This document shows, piece after piece, positions 42,784 to 50,951 of a stretch of 64,000 nt of DNA. Where the stretch lies: positions 1 through 64,000 of the forward strand of contig JAZTWH010000077.1 in the NCBI GenBank assembly GCA_045635765.1. The letters run 5' to 3'. Positions within the stretch are counted from its first letter, which is position 1. Every line of letters starts with the position of its first letter. The notes below the pieces were generated by a model. It was not told the DNA's origin. It did no database searches and saw nothing but the letters and a program-made list of their open reading frames with translations. Both the position numbers and the translations under genes were made by a program. The DNA comes from RGIG995 sp045635765 (GTDB lineage: Bacteria > Bacillota > Clostridia > Oscillospirales > UBA644).

Positions 42784-42814
42784 GTATCATCTTTGTATGA
42801 CAAAAGATTGTCAA
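42784..42814 (-). promoter_or_regulatory. Possible promoter of the pot operon
   Basis: On the minus strand TTGACA (42809-42814) is followed after 19 bp by TGATAC (42784-42789). The spacing is long and other TTGACA copies lie nearby (about 42840), so the assignment is tentative. The 150-bp leader and the spacer to 42997 contain no gene. Confidence 0.4.
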
Positions 42815-42997
42815 ATAGATAAATTTTTTCGCTCGTTTTGTCAATTTTTTTCCCTCAAAATCCATTGAAACTATCGCGTTCCGGAAGAATTTTACAATTC
42901 CGAAGGACACCCCTCGAAAAAAAGGGAGATTCGTCCCATAAGCAGTACAATTGACGATTTTCATTTGTGAATAAAATATTACATTCTCAAAAAAGGC

Positions 42998-43026
42998 TTG
43001 CTTTTCCAAAAAAAATATGCTATACT
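42998..43026 (+). promoter_or_regulatory. Promoter of tRNA-Arg
   Basis: TTGCTT (42998-43003), 17 bp, TATACT (43021-43026), with TGC before the -10. Confidence 0.8.
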
Positions 43027-43063
43027 ATTTTGAGGAAAATCCCATTGACAAAATTGCATACGT

Positions 43064-43140
43064 GTACCCGTAGCTCAGCTGGATAGAGTGTCAGACTCCG
43101 ACTCTGAAGGTCGAAGGTTCGAATCCTTTCGGGTACGCCA
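43064..43140 (+). tRNA. tRNA-Arg (CCG)
   Basis: Acceptor GTACCCG/CGGGTAC, anticodon stem TCAGA/TCTGA with loop CTCCGAC (anticodon CCG), GGTTCGAATCC T-arm, discriminator G and encoded CCA. Confidence 0.94.
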
Positions 43141-43143
43141 AAA

Positions 43144-43172
43144 TTCCGAGGACAGCCGTCCTCGGGATTTTT
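43144..43172 (+). terminator. Terminator of tRNA-Arg
   Basis: TTCCGAGGAC/GTCCTCGGGA stem (10 bp, one G-U) with 4-nt loop, then TTTTT. Confidence 0.88.
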
Positions 43173-43216
43173 ACCTATAAAACCCTTTTGCCCATAAAAG
43201 AAGACTGCGTAAGGCG

Positions 43217-43284
43217 GACAGTTAGACTGACTGACGAGCAGACATACGGACGGGCTCACGGACGAACTAACGGACGAACGGTCG
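43217..43284. repeat. Degenerate tetranucleotide (GACK-type) repeat
   Basis: About 17 successive 4-bp units of the type GACT, GACG, GACA, AACG and CACG can be laid end to end here, between the tRNA-Arg terminator and the antiporter gene. No frame through it has a ribosome binding site. Confidence 0.55.
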
Positions 43285-43374
43285 GCCCCCTCATTCTCTT
43301 CGATGGACAAAAGCGGAATATCCCCGGGAATTGACTGCAAATCTACTAGATTATATTAGAAAGAAGTAATCATT

Positions 43375-44694
43375 ATGGCAACGACTCTACTCTCTGTTTC
43401 CATCGCACTTTTAGCGGGACTTTTAATGACCCGACTGTTTAAACCTCTGAAATTACCCTCGGTGACGGCATATTTGATTGCCGGCGTCCTGGTGGGCCCC
43501 CACGGTCTTGGCATGCTGCGTCAGGACGGCTTGGGCTTCACCTCCCACGAGGCCATGGAAGGCCTGGCCATGATTTCGGAGGTAGCTTTGGGCTTTATTG
43601 CCTTTTCCATTGGGAATGAATTCCGCCTCTCCGACTTAAAAAAAACCGGCAAGCAAGCCACCGTTATCGGAATTTTACAAGCCTTGACGGCCACGGTGCT
43701 GGTAGATTTAGGATTGTTTGGCTTACATCTTCTGATTCCCGAAATCCTTTCCCTTTCGACCGTATTGGTGCTGGGTGCCATTGCGACGGCCACGGCCCCT
43801 GCCGCAACGCTGATGGTGGTCCGGCAGTACAAGGCAAAAGGGCCTTTGACCAAACTGCTTTTACCAATCGTTGCCTTGGATGATGCTGTTGGATTAGTAA
43901 TTTTTGCAATTTCCTTTGGAATTGCCCGGGCTTTGGGCAGCGGATCGGTGGACCTGATCTCCATTATTGTCAACCCCATCGTAGAAATTGCGGGATCCCT
44001 GCTTTTGGGTGCCATTATGGGATGGATTCTGACGCAACTGGAACGGCTGTTTAATTCCAATACAAACCGATTGAATCTGACCATTGCATTCGTATTTCTT
44101 ACGGTATCCCTGGCCATGATCGACTTCCACGTCGGGCCCATACACATCCAGTTCTCGTCCCTTTTGGTGTGCATGATGCTTGGGACGGTATTCTGCAACA
44201 TCTGCCCTCTTTCCCACGATCTGATGGAACGGTCCGACAAATGGACCTCTCCCCTCTTTGCTCTGTTTTTCGTTATCAGCGGGGCAGAATTGAATTTGGA
44301 AATTCTGCAAAACGGGTTCGTGGTTTTAATCGGCATAGTCTACATTCTGACCCGTTCCGCGGGGAAATACGTCGGAACCTTCGGAAGTGCAAAACTGGTC
44401 AAATGCGAGCCGAAAATCTGCAAATTTTTAGGGATCACACTGTTGCCCCAGGCCGGAGTTGCCCTTGGAATGTGCACCATCGCCGCGGCAGCACCGGAAT
44501 TGGGTGGCGGAGGAGAAATTATTCGCAACGTCACGCTGTTTTCCGTTCTGGTGTACGAATTGTTTGGCCCCCTGCTGACCCGGATGTCCCTGCAGGCCGC
44601 CGGAGAAATTACCCCCATACCGGAGCACGTTAAAAACCGCCGTCATCATAAGCTCAACGAAGCAAAAGAAAATCGGAATCAGCAGGAACCGTAA
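43375..44694 (+). CDS. Monovalent cation:proton antiporter (CPA2 family)
   Basis: The 439-residue protein has about 12 transmembrane helices and no C-terminal TrkA domain. Family segments are seen: LPSVTAYLIAGVLVGPHGLG in helix 2-3, IGNEFRLSDL, the ion-site helix LLPIVALDDAVGLVIFA (the conserved Asp pair region near residue 164), and LLPQAGVALGM. CPA2 members exchange Na+ or K+ for H+. ATG at 43375 has a weak GAAAGAAG upstream. Terminated by repeated hairpins at 44694-44818 and 44846-44881. Ion preference cannot be read. Confidence 0.9.
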   Translation: MATTLLSVSIALLAGLLMTRLFKPLKLPSVTAYLIAGVLVGPHGLGMLRQDGLGFTSHEAMEGLAMISEVALGFIAFSIGNEFRLSDLKKTGKQATVIGILQALTATVLVDLGLFGLHLLIPEILSLSTVLVLGAIATATAPAATLMVVRQYKAKGPLTKLLLPIVALDDAVGLVIFAISFGIARALGSGSVDLISIIVNPIVEIAGSLLLGAIMGWILTQLERLFNSNTNRLNLTIAFVFLTVSLAMIDFHVGPIHIQFSSLLVCMMLGTVFCNICPLSHDLMERSDKWTSPLFALFFVISGAELNLEILQNGFVVLIGIVYILTRSAGKYVGTFGSAKLVKCEPKICKFLGITLLPQAGVALGMCTIAAAAPELGGGGEIIRNVTLFSVLVYELFGPLLTRMSLQAAGEITPIPEHVKNRRHHKLNEAKENRNQQEP

Positions 44695-44818
44695 TTCCAT
44701 ATCAAGGCTTCCCGACCAGTTCGGGAAGCCCTTTGTTTTGCAAAGCTCCCCCCCCCGGAGAGATTCCATATCAGGGCTCTCCGACCTTTTGGGGAGACCT
44801 TTGTTTTGCAAAGCTCCC
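44694..44818. repeat. Two imperfect tandem copies of a terminator-bearing unit
   Basis: Units at 44694-44750 and 44763-44818 (69-bp period) share ATTCCATATCA, a GGCTTCCCGA/TTCGGGAAGCC-type hairpin (second copy changed on both arms but still pairing as TCTCC/GGAGA), then CTTTGTTTTGCAAAGCTCCC. A C9 run (44748-44756) joins them, and a remnant of a third end (GACTTTGCAAAA) follows. Each unit can terminate plus-strand transcription from the antiporter gene. Confidence 0.75.
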
Positions 44819-44845
44819 TCGAAGAATTCGGTAGACTTTGCAAAA

Positions 44846-44881
44846 AAACACCCGAAGAAGCGTTGACTTCTTCGGGTGTTT
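44846..44881. terminator. Bidirectional terminator between antiporter and ROK gene
   Basis: A perfect 15-bp stem AAACACCCGAAGAAG/CTTCTTCGGGTGTTT with 6-nt loop; T-rich on the plus side and A-run (T-run on minus) on the other. It serves the convergent gene ends at 44694 and 44978. Confidence 0.82.
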
Positions 44882-44977
44882 CTTTAATTTCAGTGACTTG
44901 CATCAAAGATTTTAGACTTGCATGGGTTGATAAAAGCGAAAAAATCGCCTCCATCCTCCCTAAGAATCAATCTGATC

Positions 44978-45877
44978 TTATTTGCAGGCAAAGGCAGCAC
45001 CGACAAGCGGAGCAAGCTCCCCTAAGGCCGCTCGTTCCAGTCGGGGAAGTTCCCCGGAGGAATAGCAATGAGTACGGACGTATTCGATGAGGGGATTCAG
45101 GAAATCATCCTCCTTGCTCATGCCGCCGCTAAAAAGAACGGCGTTGGGAGACAAGAGATTCACCGCCGTAACGATGGTATTCCCCAGGGTAACGATCGCT
45201 TCATCAATAGCCTTTTTGGCTTCGCTGTGGCCGTTTCGAGCCGCTTCAAAGAGATCTCTGGAGGTCTTACCCTCGCCCAAAAGGAGACTGGCCGTAATAT
45301 CCAGTCCTCCCCCGGCACAGTATTTCTCCATACAACCCCGTTTTCCGCAACCGCAGAGTCTTCCGTTGGGAACCACGGGAACATGGCCCATTTCGCCTGC
45401 GGCACCCAGGGCACCGTTGTAGATCTTGCCGTCGATCACCATTCCCGTACCGATTCCGGTGCCGAGGGTAATACAGATCAGCGTATCCGTACCCTTTCCG
45501 CCGCCGCAGGTGTATTCCCCCCAAGCGGCCGCCCGGGAGTCCTGGAGCATCAGGACGGGGAGGTTCAGCGTTTCAGACAGTTTATCGGCGAAATCCTCGG
45601 ACAGGATGGCAATATTGGGAGCCTTGAGGATTCGTTTGCCGTCACTGCTGACCGTGCCGGGAATTCCCACCCCGCAGGAGACGATGTCCCCGGCGGAAAT
45701 TTCACATTCCTTGCACAGTTCTTCCACTACGGCTTTGATCTCTTCCGTAACGTTGGAAACGGATTTCACTTTCAGATTGCGAAGGGCCGCAACCGTAGCG
45801 GATCCGTCTTCTTCTTGCCGAAGGATTCCGATATTGATCTTGGTACCGCCCACATCCAAGCCAAGTCTATAGATCAA
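44978..45877 (-). CDS. ROK family sugar kinase
   Basis: The 299-residue ROK protein has no helix-turn-helix, so it is a kinase rather than a repressor. ATP-binding GLDVGGTKIN opens the protein, the catalytic Asp lies in LQDSRAAAWGE, and the ROK signature GAAGEMGHVPVVPNG runs into a zinc cluster GCGKRGCMEKYC. Substrates of the family include glucose, allose, fructose and N-acetyl-amino sugars. Start is TTG at 45877 with GGAGGG upstream; TTGA overlaps the rpiB stop. Being coupled to rpiB recalls the allose pathway, where a ROK allokinase works with an RpiB-type isomerase; that reading is inferred. Confidence 0.9.
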   Translation of the reverse strand: MIYRLGLDVGGTKINIGILRQEEDGSATVAALRNLKVKSVSNVTEEIKAVVEELCKECEISAGDIVSCGVGIPGTVSSDGKRILKAPNIAILSEDFADKLSETLNLPVLMLQDSRAAAWGEYTCGGGKGTDTLICITLGTGIGTGMVIDGKIYNGALGAAGEMGHVPVVPNGRLCGCGKRGCMEKYCAGGGLDITASLLLGEGKTSRDLFEAARNGHSEAKKAIDEAIVTLGNTIVTAVNLLSPNAVLFSGGMSKEDDFLNPLIEYVRTHCYSSGELPRLERAALGELAPLVGAAFACK

Positions 45878-46320
45878 AACGTTCCCTCCTCGATGGCGGA
45901 GATCATTTCGATTCTCTTCCCGTGTCTTCCGCCCTCAAATTCTGCGTTCAAGAACGCATCGACGATGGTTTCCGCAGTAGCGGTTCCGATGACTCTGGCA
46001 CCGAAAGCAATAATATTTGCGTTATTATGCTGACGGGTCAGGGCCGCAGAGTAAGGCTCGGAGCAAACGGCAGCCCGGATGCCCTTTACCTTATTTGCTG
46101 CCATAGAAATACCGATTCCGGTCCCGCAGATCAAGATACCAAGATCACATTCTCCGGAGGCAACGGCATCCGCAACCTTCTTCCCGTAAACGGGATAGTC
46201 CACACGGTCTTCCTCATCGGTTCCGAAATTGACAAGTTCGTATCCTTTTTCGGTAAGATACCGCACGATATGGTTTTTCATTTCTACTGCAACGTGGTCG
46301 TTTCCAATGGCAATTTTCAT
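45874..46320 (-). CDS. rpiB: Ribose-5-phosphate isomerase B (RpiB/LacAB family)
   Basis: The 148-residue protein starts KIAIGNDHVAVEMK, with the catalytic Cys/Thr block LICGTGIGISMAANK and the RQHNNANIIAFGARV stretch, all diagnostic of RpiB. The family interconverts ribose-5-P and ribulose-5-P, and some members act on allose-6-P or other hexose phosphates. ATG at 46320 (AGAGGA 6 bp upstream) is preferred to the ATG at 46326. In operon with two dehydrogenases and the ROK kinase; 12 bp after the upstream dehydrogenase. Confidence 0.94.
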   Translation of the reverse strand: MKIAIGNDHVAVEMKNHIVRYLTEKGYELVNFGTDEEDRVDYPVYGKKVADAVASGECDLGILICGTGIGISMAANKVKGIRAAVCSEPYSAALTRQHNNANIIAFGARVIGTATAETIVDAFLNAEFEGGRHGKRIEMISAIEEGTF

Positions 46321-46332
46321 AATCATTCCTCT

Positions 46333-47319
46333 TTAATCGCACTTTACAGCGCCTTTGATGTATCCGTTTGCATAACTTTCCAGATCACGGTTGGCCCGGT
46401 CGAATTCTTCCATGGGATAGATATGATTGGTAACCCCTTTGAAATCCCAGGTGCCGTTGGCAATCAGTTCAAGACAACGCAAACAAAGACTGTGTTCATA
46501 CATAATACGCCGTTCATGGCAGTTGATGATGGTCATGGCCTTATAGTTCCACAGTTTAAAGTCCACGGTCCGCATAGCGTCGTTGTGGTATCCGCCGACT
46601 CCGAGTTTCCCATGGGCACAGACCATTTCCGCCGCAAGGGCCAAGCCGTCCGGGGTGCCGGTAAACTCCAGAACGTTTTCAAACCCGAGACTGAAAATAT
46701 CGGTATGATACCCGTCTCTGGTCAGATTCGGAGCACCCATGGTTTCCCAGTTCAACTTGTAATACAAGGGAAGCTCTTCCGGAGTATAGATCTCCGTAGC
46801 TCCGAACCGCTTTGCGTTTTCGAGAGCCTCGGGACGCTTATCGACGGCTACGATATTGGTATAGCCCATAGCCTTCAGAAGGGAAATGGAGCCTAAGCCC
46901 ATATATCCGCATCCAACCACGGCAATGGTATCGCCGATGGCCTCCGGCTTCATCTTGATACAAGCACTCATAATGCAAGCAAGGGGTTCCACGATGGCGT
47001 CCTCGTCCGCCAGGGAATCGGGGACGTGGCACACTTTGTCCTTATGCATTACGATGTATTCCTTGTATCCGCCGCCGCCGAGCCCGGTGATCCGGTCTCC
47101 GACCTTCCAGCCCGTGACGTTCTTTCCGAAATCCTCCACGACCCCCACGGCTTCGTGGCCGAATCGACGGCCCTTTTCCGCAGTAAGCCAAGGATAATAT
47201 TCCGAATGGCAAATGCCCGTATAGGTCACCCGGACCAAGATCTGATCGTCTCCGAAGGAGGGACGTTCGATCTCAATCACTTGAGATTTCCCCGGAGAGA
47301 CCATTTCAATGCATTTCAT
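46333..47319 (-). CDS. Zinc-dependent MDR alcohol/polyol dehydrogenase (copy 1)
   Basis: The 328-residue protein belongs to the medium-chain dehydrogenases: catalytic zinc site TGICHSEYYPW with GHEAVG, and the Rossmann motif AVVGCGYMGLGS near residue 150. The structural-zinc Cys loop of classical ADHs is missing, as in polyol dehydrogenases of this subgroup. It is a diverged paralogue of the next gene (47331-48320). ATG at 47319 has GAGG upstream. It probably oxidises or reduces a sugar or cyclitol in the same pathway as rpiB and the ROK kinase; the substrate is unknown. Confidence 0.88.
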   Translation of the reverse strand: MKCIEMVSPGKSQVIEIERPSFGDDQILVRVTYTGICHSEYYPWLTAEKGRRFGHEAVGVVEDFGKNVTGWKVGDRITGLGGGGYKEYIVMHKDKVCHVPDSLADEDAIVEPLACIMSACIKMKPEAIGDTIAVVGCGYMGLGSISLLKAMGYTNIVAVDKRPEALENAKRFGATEIYTPEELPLYYKLNWETMGAPNLTRDGYHTDIFSLGFENVLEFTGTPDGLALAAEMVCAHGKLGVGGYHNDAMRTVDFKLWNYKAMTIINCHERRIMYEHSLCLRCLELIANGTWDFKGVTNHIYPMEEFDRANRDLESYANGYIKGAVKCD

Positions 47320-47330
47320 GTTGCAAATCC

Positions 47331-48320
47331 TCACTCAATAATATAGGGTTCAAAATCATCGCGGGTAAAGTCCACGACAGCCTTCAAATATTTGCCGAAC
47401 TTGTTGGGGAGATCCGCATGAGCTTCATCGAATCTGGACAGGGGGTACACCTTGGTGGGAACGTGCTTATAGTTCCAGGTTTCGTCAGCCAGCATCTTGG
47501 CAGCGTTTCTGCAGGATTCGATATTGAGGTCGGTTTCACGAGGATGGGTGCTCAGGCAGTCAATGGCCTTCACGTTGAGCATCTGGACGTCTACGAGACG
47601 CTTATCACCGGTATGATATGCACCGATGGCCAGCTGACCGCACTGCTGGGTCATACGGATGGCAAGGTCAAGGGATTCGTTGGTTTCGCCCCATTCCATA
47701 ACCATAGAAAATCCGCCGGGCTTGCCATCAAAGTTCAGTCCGCTTCCGGGAATGTAGAAAGCACTTTGGGGAAGGTCGTCGACCAAGTAAGCTTCGTCCG
47801 CACCGTATTTCAGAGCATTCTTCACGGATTCGGGATTGATGTCGGTGGCGACGACGTAGGCACCGCGTTTCTTCAGAAGGCTGATAGCACCGCAACCCAT
47901 GTATCCGCAACCGACAACGGCAACCCGTTCGCCGATTACCTTAATGCGGACCTTGCTGACAGCACTGATTAAGCAGGAGAGAGGCTCGAGGATTCCCTCT
48001 TCATCGGTAACGTTATCCGCAAGCTTAAACAGGAATTTTTCATCTGCAACAACGTATTCCATGCTTCCTTCAAACAATCCGCTGACCCGATCCCCAACCT
48101 TGAGGTTCTTTACGGCGGAGCCGACTTCTACCACGACGCCTACGGGCTCGTGACCGAATTTTCTGCCTTCGCTTTTGCAGGTTTCCCAATCGTAATGCTC
48201 AGACATGCAAACGCCGCAGTACTTCATTTTAACCTTGACGTCGGTATCTCTTTTGATCTGAGGTTCTTCCACTTCGATCAGATGAGTTTTCCCGGGGCCG
48301 CAAGAGACGATTTGTTTCAT
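47331..48320 (-). CDS. Zinc-dependent MDR alcohol/polyol dehydrogenase (copy 2)
   Basis: The 329-residue paralogue has CGVCMSEHYDW (catalytic zinc Cys), GHEPVGVVV and AVVGCGYMGCGA, with the same domain order as copy 1. Two successive steps, or two different substrates, could explain the tandem pair. ATG at 48320 has AAAGGAG 8 bp upstream; a longer in-frame extension has no ribosome binding site. It is the first gene of a four-gene operon divergent from an AraC regulator. Confidence 0.88.
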   Translation of the reverse strand: MKQIVSCGPGKTHLIEVEEPQIKRDTDVKVKMKYCGVCMSEHYDWETCKSEGRKFGHEPVGVVVEVGSAVKNLKVGDRVSGLFEGSMEYVVADEKFLFKLADNVTDEEGILEPLSCLISAVSKVRIKVIGERVAVVGCGYMGCGAISLLKKRGAYVVATDINPESVKNALKYGADEAYLVDDLPQSAFYIPGSGLNFDGKPGGFSMVMEWGETNESLDLAIRMTQQCGQLAIGAYHTGDKRLVDVQMLNVKAIDCLSTHPRETDLNIESCRNAAKMLADETWNYKHVPTKVYPLSRFDEAHADLPNKFGKYLKAVVDFTRDDFEPYIIE

Positions 48321-48434
48321 AGTGTTTTCTCCTTTTTTTGAATAAATTTTGTGCTTTTGAGAGGAAAGCACTCCTTCTGATGCCATATTAACATATATTC
48401 GGTAGAAATGGAATATATAATTCCGCTCGAAATA

Positions 48435-48463
48435 TTGACAAAAACGACTTTTCATGCTATAAT
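48435..48463 (+). promoter_or_regulatory. Promoter of the divergent AraC gene
   Basis: TTGACA (48435-48440), 17 bp, TATAAT (48458-48463), TGC before the -10. An inverted pair GGAAT/ATTCC (48410-48424) lies just upstream, between the divergent genes. Confidence 0.87.
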
Positions 48464-48502
48464 ACTGCTAAATCTATAAGAAAAAACGGGGAGTGGGGTT
48501 TG

Positions 48503-49255
48503 ATGCAACAGAAAAGATGCAAAAGCAGTTCGCTGATTCGAGGGTATTTAATTCATTCTCACCCGGAGTGGGAAATTATTTATCAAATCGAAGGGGAAGC
48601 AAAAACACAGGTGGGCGACACGGTCTGCGACGTTGTTGCCGGCGACGTGCTGATCATTCCGCCCCATACGCCCCACCGGGGATTTTCCAACGAGGTATTC
48701 CGGGACTGTTCCCTGAAATTAAAGGAAGCCGATTTTCCCGGCTTTGTGCATTTTCGGGATTACAGAGGAGATATTTGTGCCCTAATGTTCATGCTGCTGC
48801 GTCTGGAAACGGAGCAGGAAGGGGACTACCGGGCGGTATCGGACAGCCTGACCCGTGCCGTATACAACGTGATAAAATATGAATTGGGCATTGCATCGGG
48901 CTCCCCCGCCGTGGCGGAAATTAAGAATGCCATCTACGAGAATCTGTCCAATCCGGAGTTCAAGCTGGCGGACCGAATTGCAGATACGGGATTCGATAAG
49001 GATTACTTTCGGCGATGTTTCAAGCGGGAAACGGGAAAAACGCCCTCTCAATATCTTACGGAGCTTCGTTTGACCCATGCAAAACAGTTGTTGTCGGACC
49101 AAAAACGGTACAGCATCGAATCCATTGCGTACAGCTGTGGATTTTCCGACAGTCTCTACTTCTCCACCTGCTTTAAAAAGCACGAGGGGATGTCCCCCCT
49201 CAATTATCGTAAAAAGCTTTGGGACGAAACCATGGGAGACCGTGTTATCTTTTAA
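48503..49255 (+). CDS. AraC family transcriptional regulator
   Basis: The 250-residue protein has an N-terminal cupin sensor (YLIHSHPEWEIIYQIEGEA, VVAGDVLIIPPHTPHRG) and a C-terminal double helix-turn-helix (DRIADTGFDKDYFRRCFKRE and IESIAYSCGFSDSLYFSTCF, ending SPLNYRK). ATG at 48503 with GGGGAG 9 bp upstream; a TTG at 48500 is possible. It is divergent from the dehydrogenase/rpiB/ROK operon and most likely controls it, sensing the sugar or a derivative. Confidence 0.92.
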   Translation: MQQKRCKSSSLIRGYLIHSHPEWEIIYQIEGEAKTQVGDTVCDVVAGDVLIIPPHTPHRGFSNEVFRDCSLKLKEADFPGFVHFRDYRGDICALMFMLLRLETEQEGDYRAVSDSLTRAVYNVIKYELGIASGSPAVAEIKNAIYENLSNPEFKLADRIADTGFDKDYFRRCFKRETGKTPSQYLTELRLTHAKQLLSDQKRYSIESIAYSCGFSDSLYFSTCFKKHEGMSPLNYRKKLWDETMGDRVIF

Positions 49256-49272
49256 CTTTTTCGTTCTATTTT

Positions 49273-49307
49273 GGCACCCTCAAGTCTTTTCTTGGGGGTG
49301 TCTTTTT
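49273..49307 (+). terminator. Terminator of the AraC gene
   Basis: GGCACCCTCAAG/CTTGGGGGTGTC stem with 6-nt loop and TTTTTC tail. Confidence 0.85.
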
Positions 49308-49399
49308 CTAAGAAAAAAGACGGTGCAACTGATGGTCTTCCACTTTAGGAGCGTCGCAATTGCATTGCGTTTTTTTACGATTATTTAAACCAATTTGGA

Positions 49400-50812
49400 T
49401 TAAATCTGCTCGATCTTTATCAGGTCGGTATTGCCGGAACGTCCGTTGGTGATGCCACCGGTAATGACGATATGATCGTCTTTTTTCAAGTTCAGCGTTT
49501 TTTGCGTAAGCTTTTTGGCGGTATAAAACAGGACGTCGGTGGAATTAAAGGTTTCACACAAGACGGGATTGACTCCCCAGGACAAGGCAAGGCTTCTCCA
49601 GGTTCGCTCGTCGGTGGTCAATCCGACGATTTCCGCCGGGGGACGGAATCGGGAAACCATTCGCACGGTCATGCCGGAAAGAGAACAGACGGAAATCGCC
49701 TGAGCACCGATGTCAATGGCCATTCCCACGGTGGCATGGGAAATGGCGTCCACCGTATTTCGGATTTTAAAGGAAGAAGAATGAAACCGGGAGGAATAGT
49801 CAATATTCTGCTCGGTACGTTGGGCGATGCGGGCCATGGTCTGAACCGCAAGCACCGGGTGTTCTCCGGCGGCCGTTTCAGCGGAAAGCATGATGGCACT
49901 GGTCCCGTCGTAGACCGCGTTGGCAACGTCGGTGATCTCTGCCCGGGTGGGACGGATATTATGAATCATGGATTCCAGCATTTCGGTGGCGGTGATGACC
50001 CGTTTTCCCAAAAGACTGCACTTGGTAATCAATTCCTTCTGAATTCCGGGCAATTCCTCAAAGGGAATCTCTACTCCCATATCTCCCCGGCCGATCATGA
50101 TTCCGTCACATTCTTCGCAGATCTCTTCAATGTTGTCTACACCTACCCGGTTTTCAATCTTGGCGATCAACGCCGGATTCGGCTCTCCGTGCTCTGCCAA
50201 AAACTGCCGAACGTCGGTCAGGTCCTGCTTTCTGGAGACAAAGGAACAGGCAAAGAAATCCACTCCGTTCTCAATGCCGAACAAAAGGTCCTTCTTATCC
50301 TGTTCGCTGAGATAGACTTGATTCAAAACCTTATTGGGAAAGGCCATACTCTTGCGGTCGGAGAGGACGCCCCCGGCAATCACATCGCAAAGGGCATCGG
50401 TCTCTGTCAGTTGACGGACCTGCAGAACCACAAGGCCGTTGTTGATCAGCACCCGGTCCCCCACCGTAAGATCGTTGATCATTCCGGCGTAGGACACGGA
50501 AACCCGGGTCTCGTCCCCCACAACATCCTCCACCGTCAGGGAGAAGGTATCTCCGTCGTTGAGGGTGATCCTACCATTTTTAAAAGTGCGGATGCGGTAT
50601 TCTGGCCCCTTGGTATCCAAAAGAATGGCAATGGGAAGACCCAGAGCTTCCCGGACCTTCTTAATGGTATTGATGGTATTCAAATGCTGTTCGTGGGTAC
50701 CGTGGGAAAAGTTCAGCCGGGCCACGTTCATGCCGGCCAAGCACATTTCGGTCAGGGTCTTCTCGTCAGAGCAGGCAGGACCGATGGTGCAGACAATCTT
50801 CGTTTTACGCAT
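49400..50812 (-). CDS. pyk: Pyruvate kinase
   Basis: The glycolytic enzyme that makes ATP and pyruvate from phosphoenolpyruvate. The 470-residue protein opens RKTKIVCTIGPACSD, has the active-site Lys region LIAKIENRVGVDNIEEI and IMIGRGDMGVEIP, and the A-domain signature VITATEMLESM (usually TQMLESM; the Q to E change at ATQ/ATE is notable). It lacks the extra C-terminal PEP-utilising domain of Bacillus Pyk. ATG at 50812 has AGGAG upstream; a longer in-frame extension lacks support. Own promoter. Confidence 0.97.
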   Translation of the reverse strand: MRKTKIVCTIGPACSDEKTLTEMCLAGMNVARLNFSHGTHEQHLNTINTIKKVREALGLPIAILLDTKGPEYRIRTFKNGRITLNDGDTFSLTVEDVVGDETRVSVSYAGMINDLTVGDRVLINNGLVVLQVRQLTETDALCDVIAGGVLSDRKSMAFPNKVLNQVYLSEQDKKDLLFGIENGVDFFACSFVSRKQDLTDVRQFLAEHGEPNPALIAKIENRVGVDNIEEICEECDGIMIGRGDMGVEIPFEELPGIQKELITKCSLLGKRVITATEMLESMIHNIRPTRAEITDVANAVYDGTSAIMLSAETAAGEHPVLAVQTMARIAQRTEQNIDYSSRFHSSSFKIRNTVDAISHATVGMAIDIGAQAISVCSLSGMTVRMVSRFRPPAEIVGLTTDERTWRSLALSWGVNPVLCETFNSTDVLFYTAKKLTQKTLNLKKDDHIVITGGITNGRSGNTDLIKIEQI

Positions 50813-50860
50813 ATAAAATACTCCTATAACGGAAAAAAGTGCAAAAATCTTACCATATAC

Positions 50861-50889
50861 ATTATAACACATTTTTACCGAATTTGCAA
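50861..50889 (-). promoter_or_regulatory. Promoter of pyk
   Basis: On the minus strand TTGCAA (50884-50889), 17 bp, TATAAT (50861-50866), TGT before the -10. Confidence 0.85.
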
Positions 50890-50910
50890 GGGAATCATTA
50901 AATTTTCCAT

Positions 50911-50951
50911 AAAAGAGTTCGAGAAGGATAATTTCCCTCTCGAACTCTTTT
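50911..50951 (-). terminator. Terminator of the heterodimeric ABC operon
   Basis: A perfect 14-bp stem AAAAGAGTTCGAGA/TCTCGAACTCTTTT with 13-nt loop overlaps the last base of the stop codon at 50951. Confidence 0.85.

Noticed and set aside
43331..43352. TTGACT ... TATATT as the antiporter promoter
   Set aside because: The spacer is only about 15 bp, unlike every other promoter in this window.
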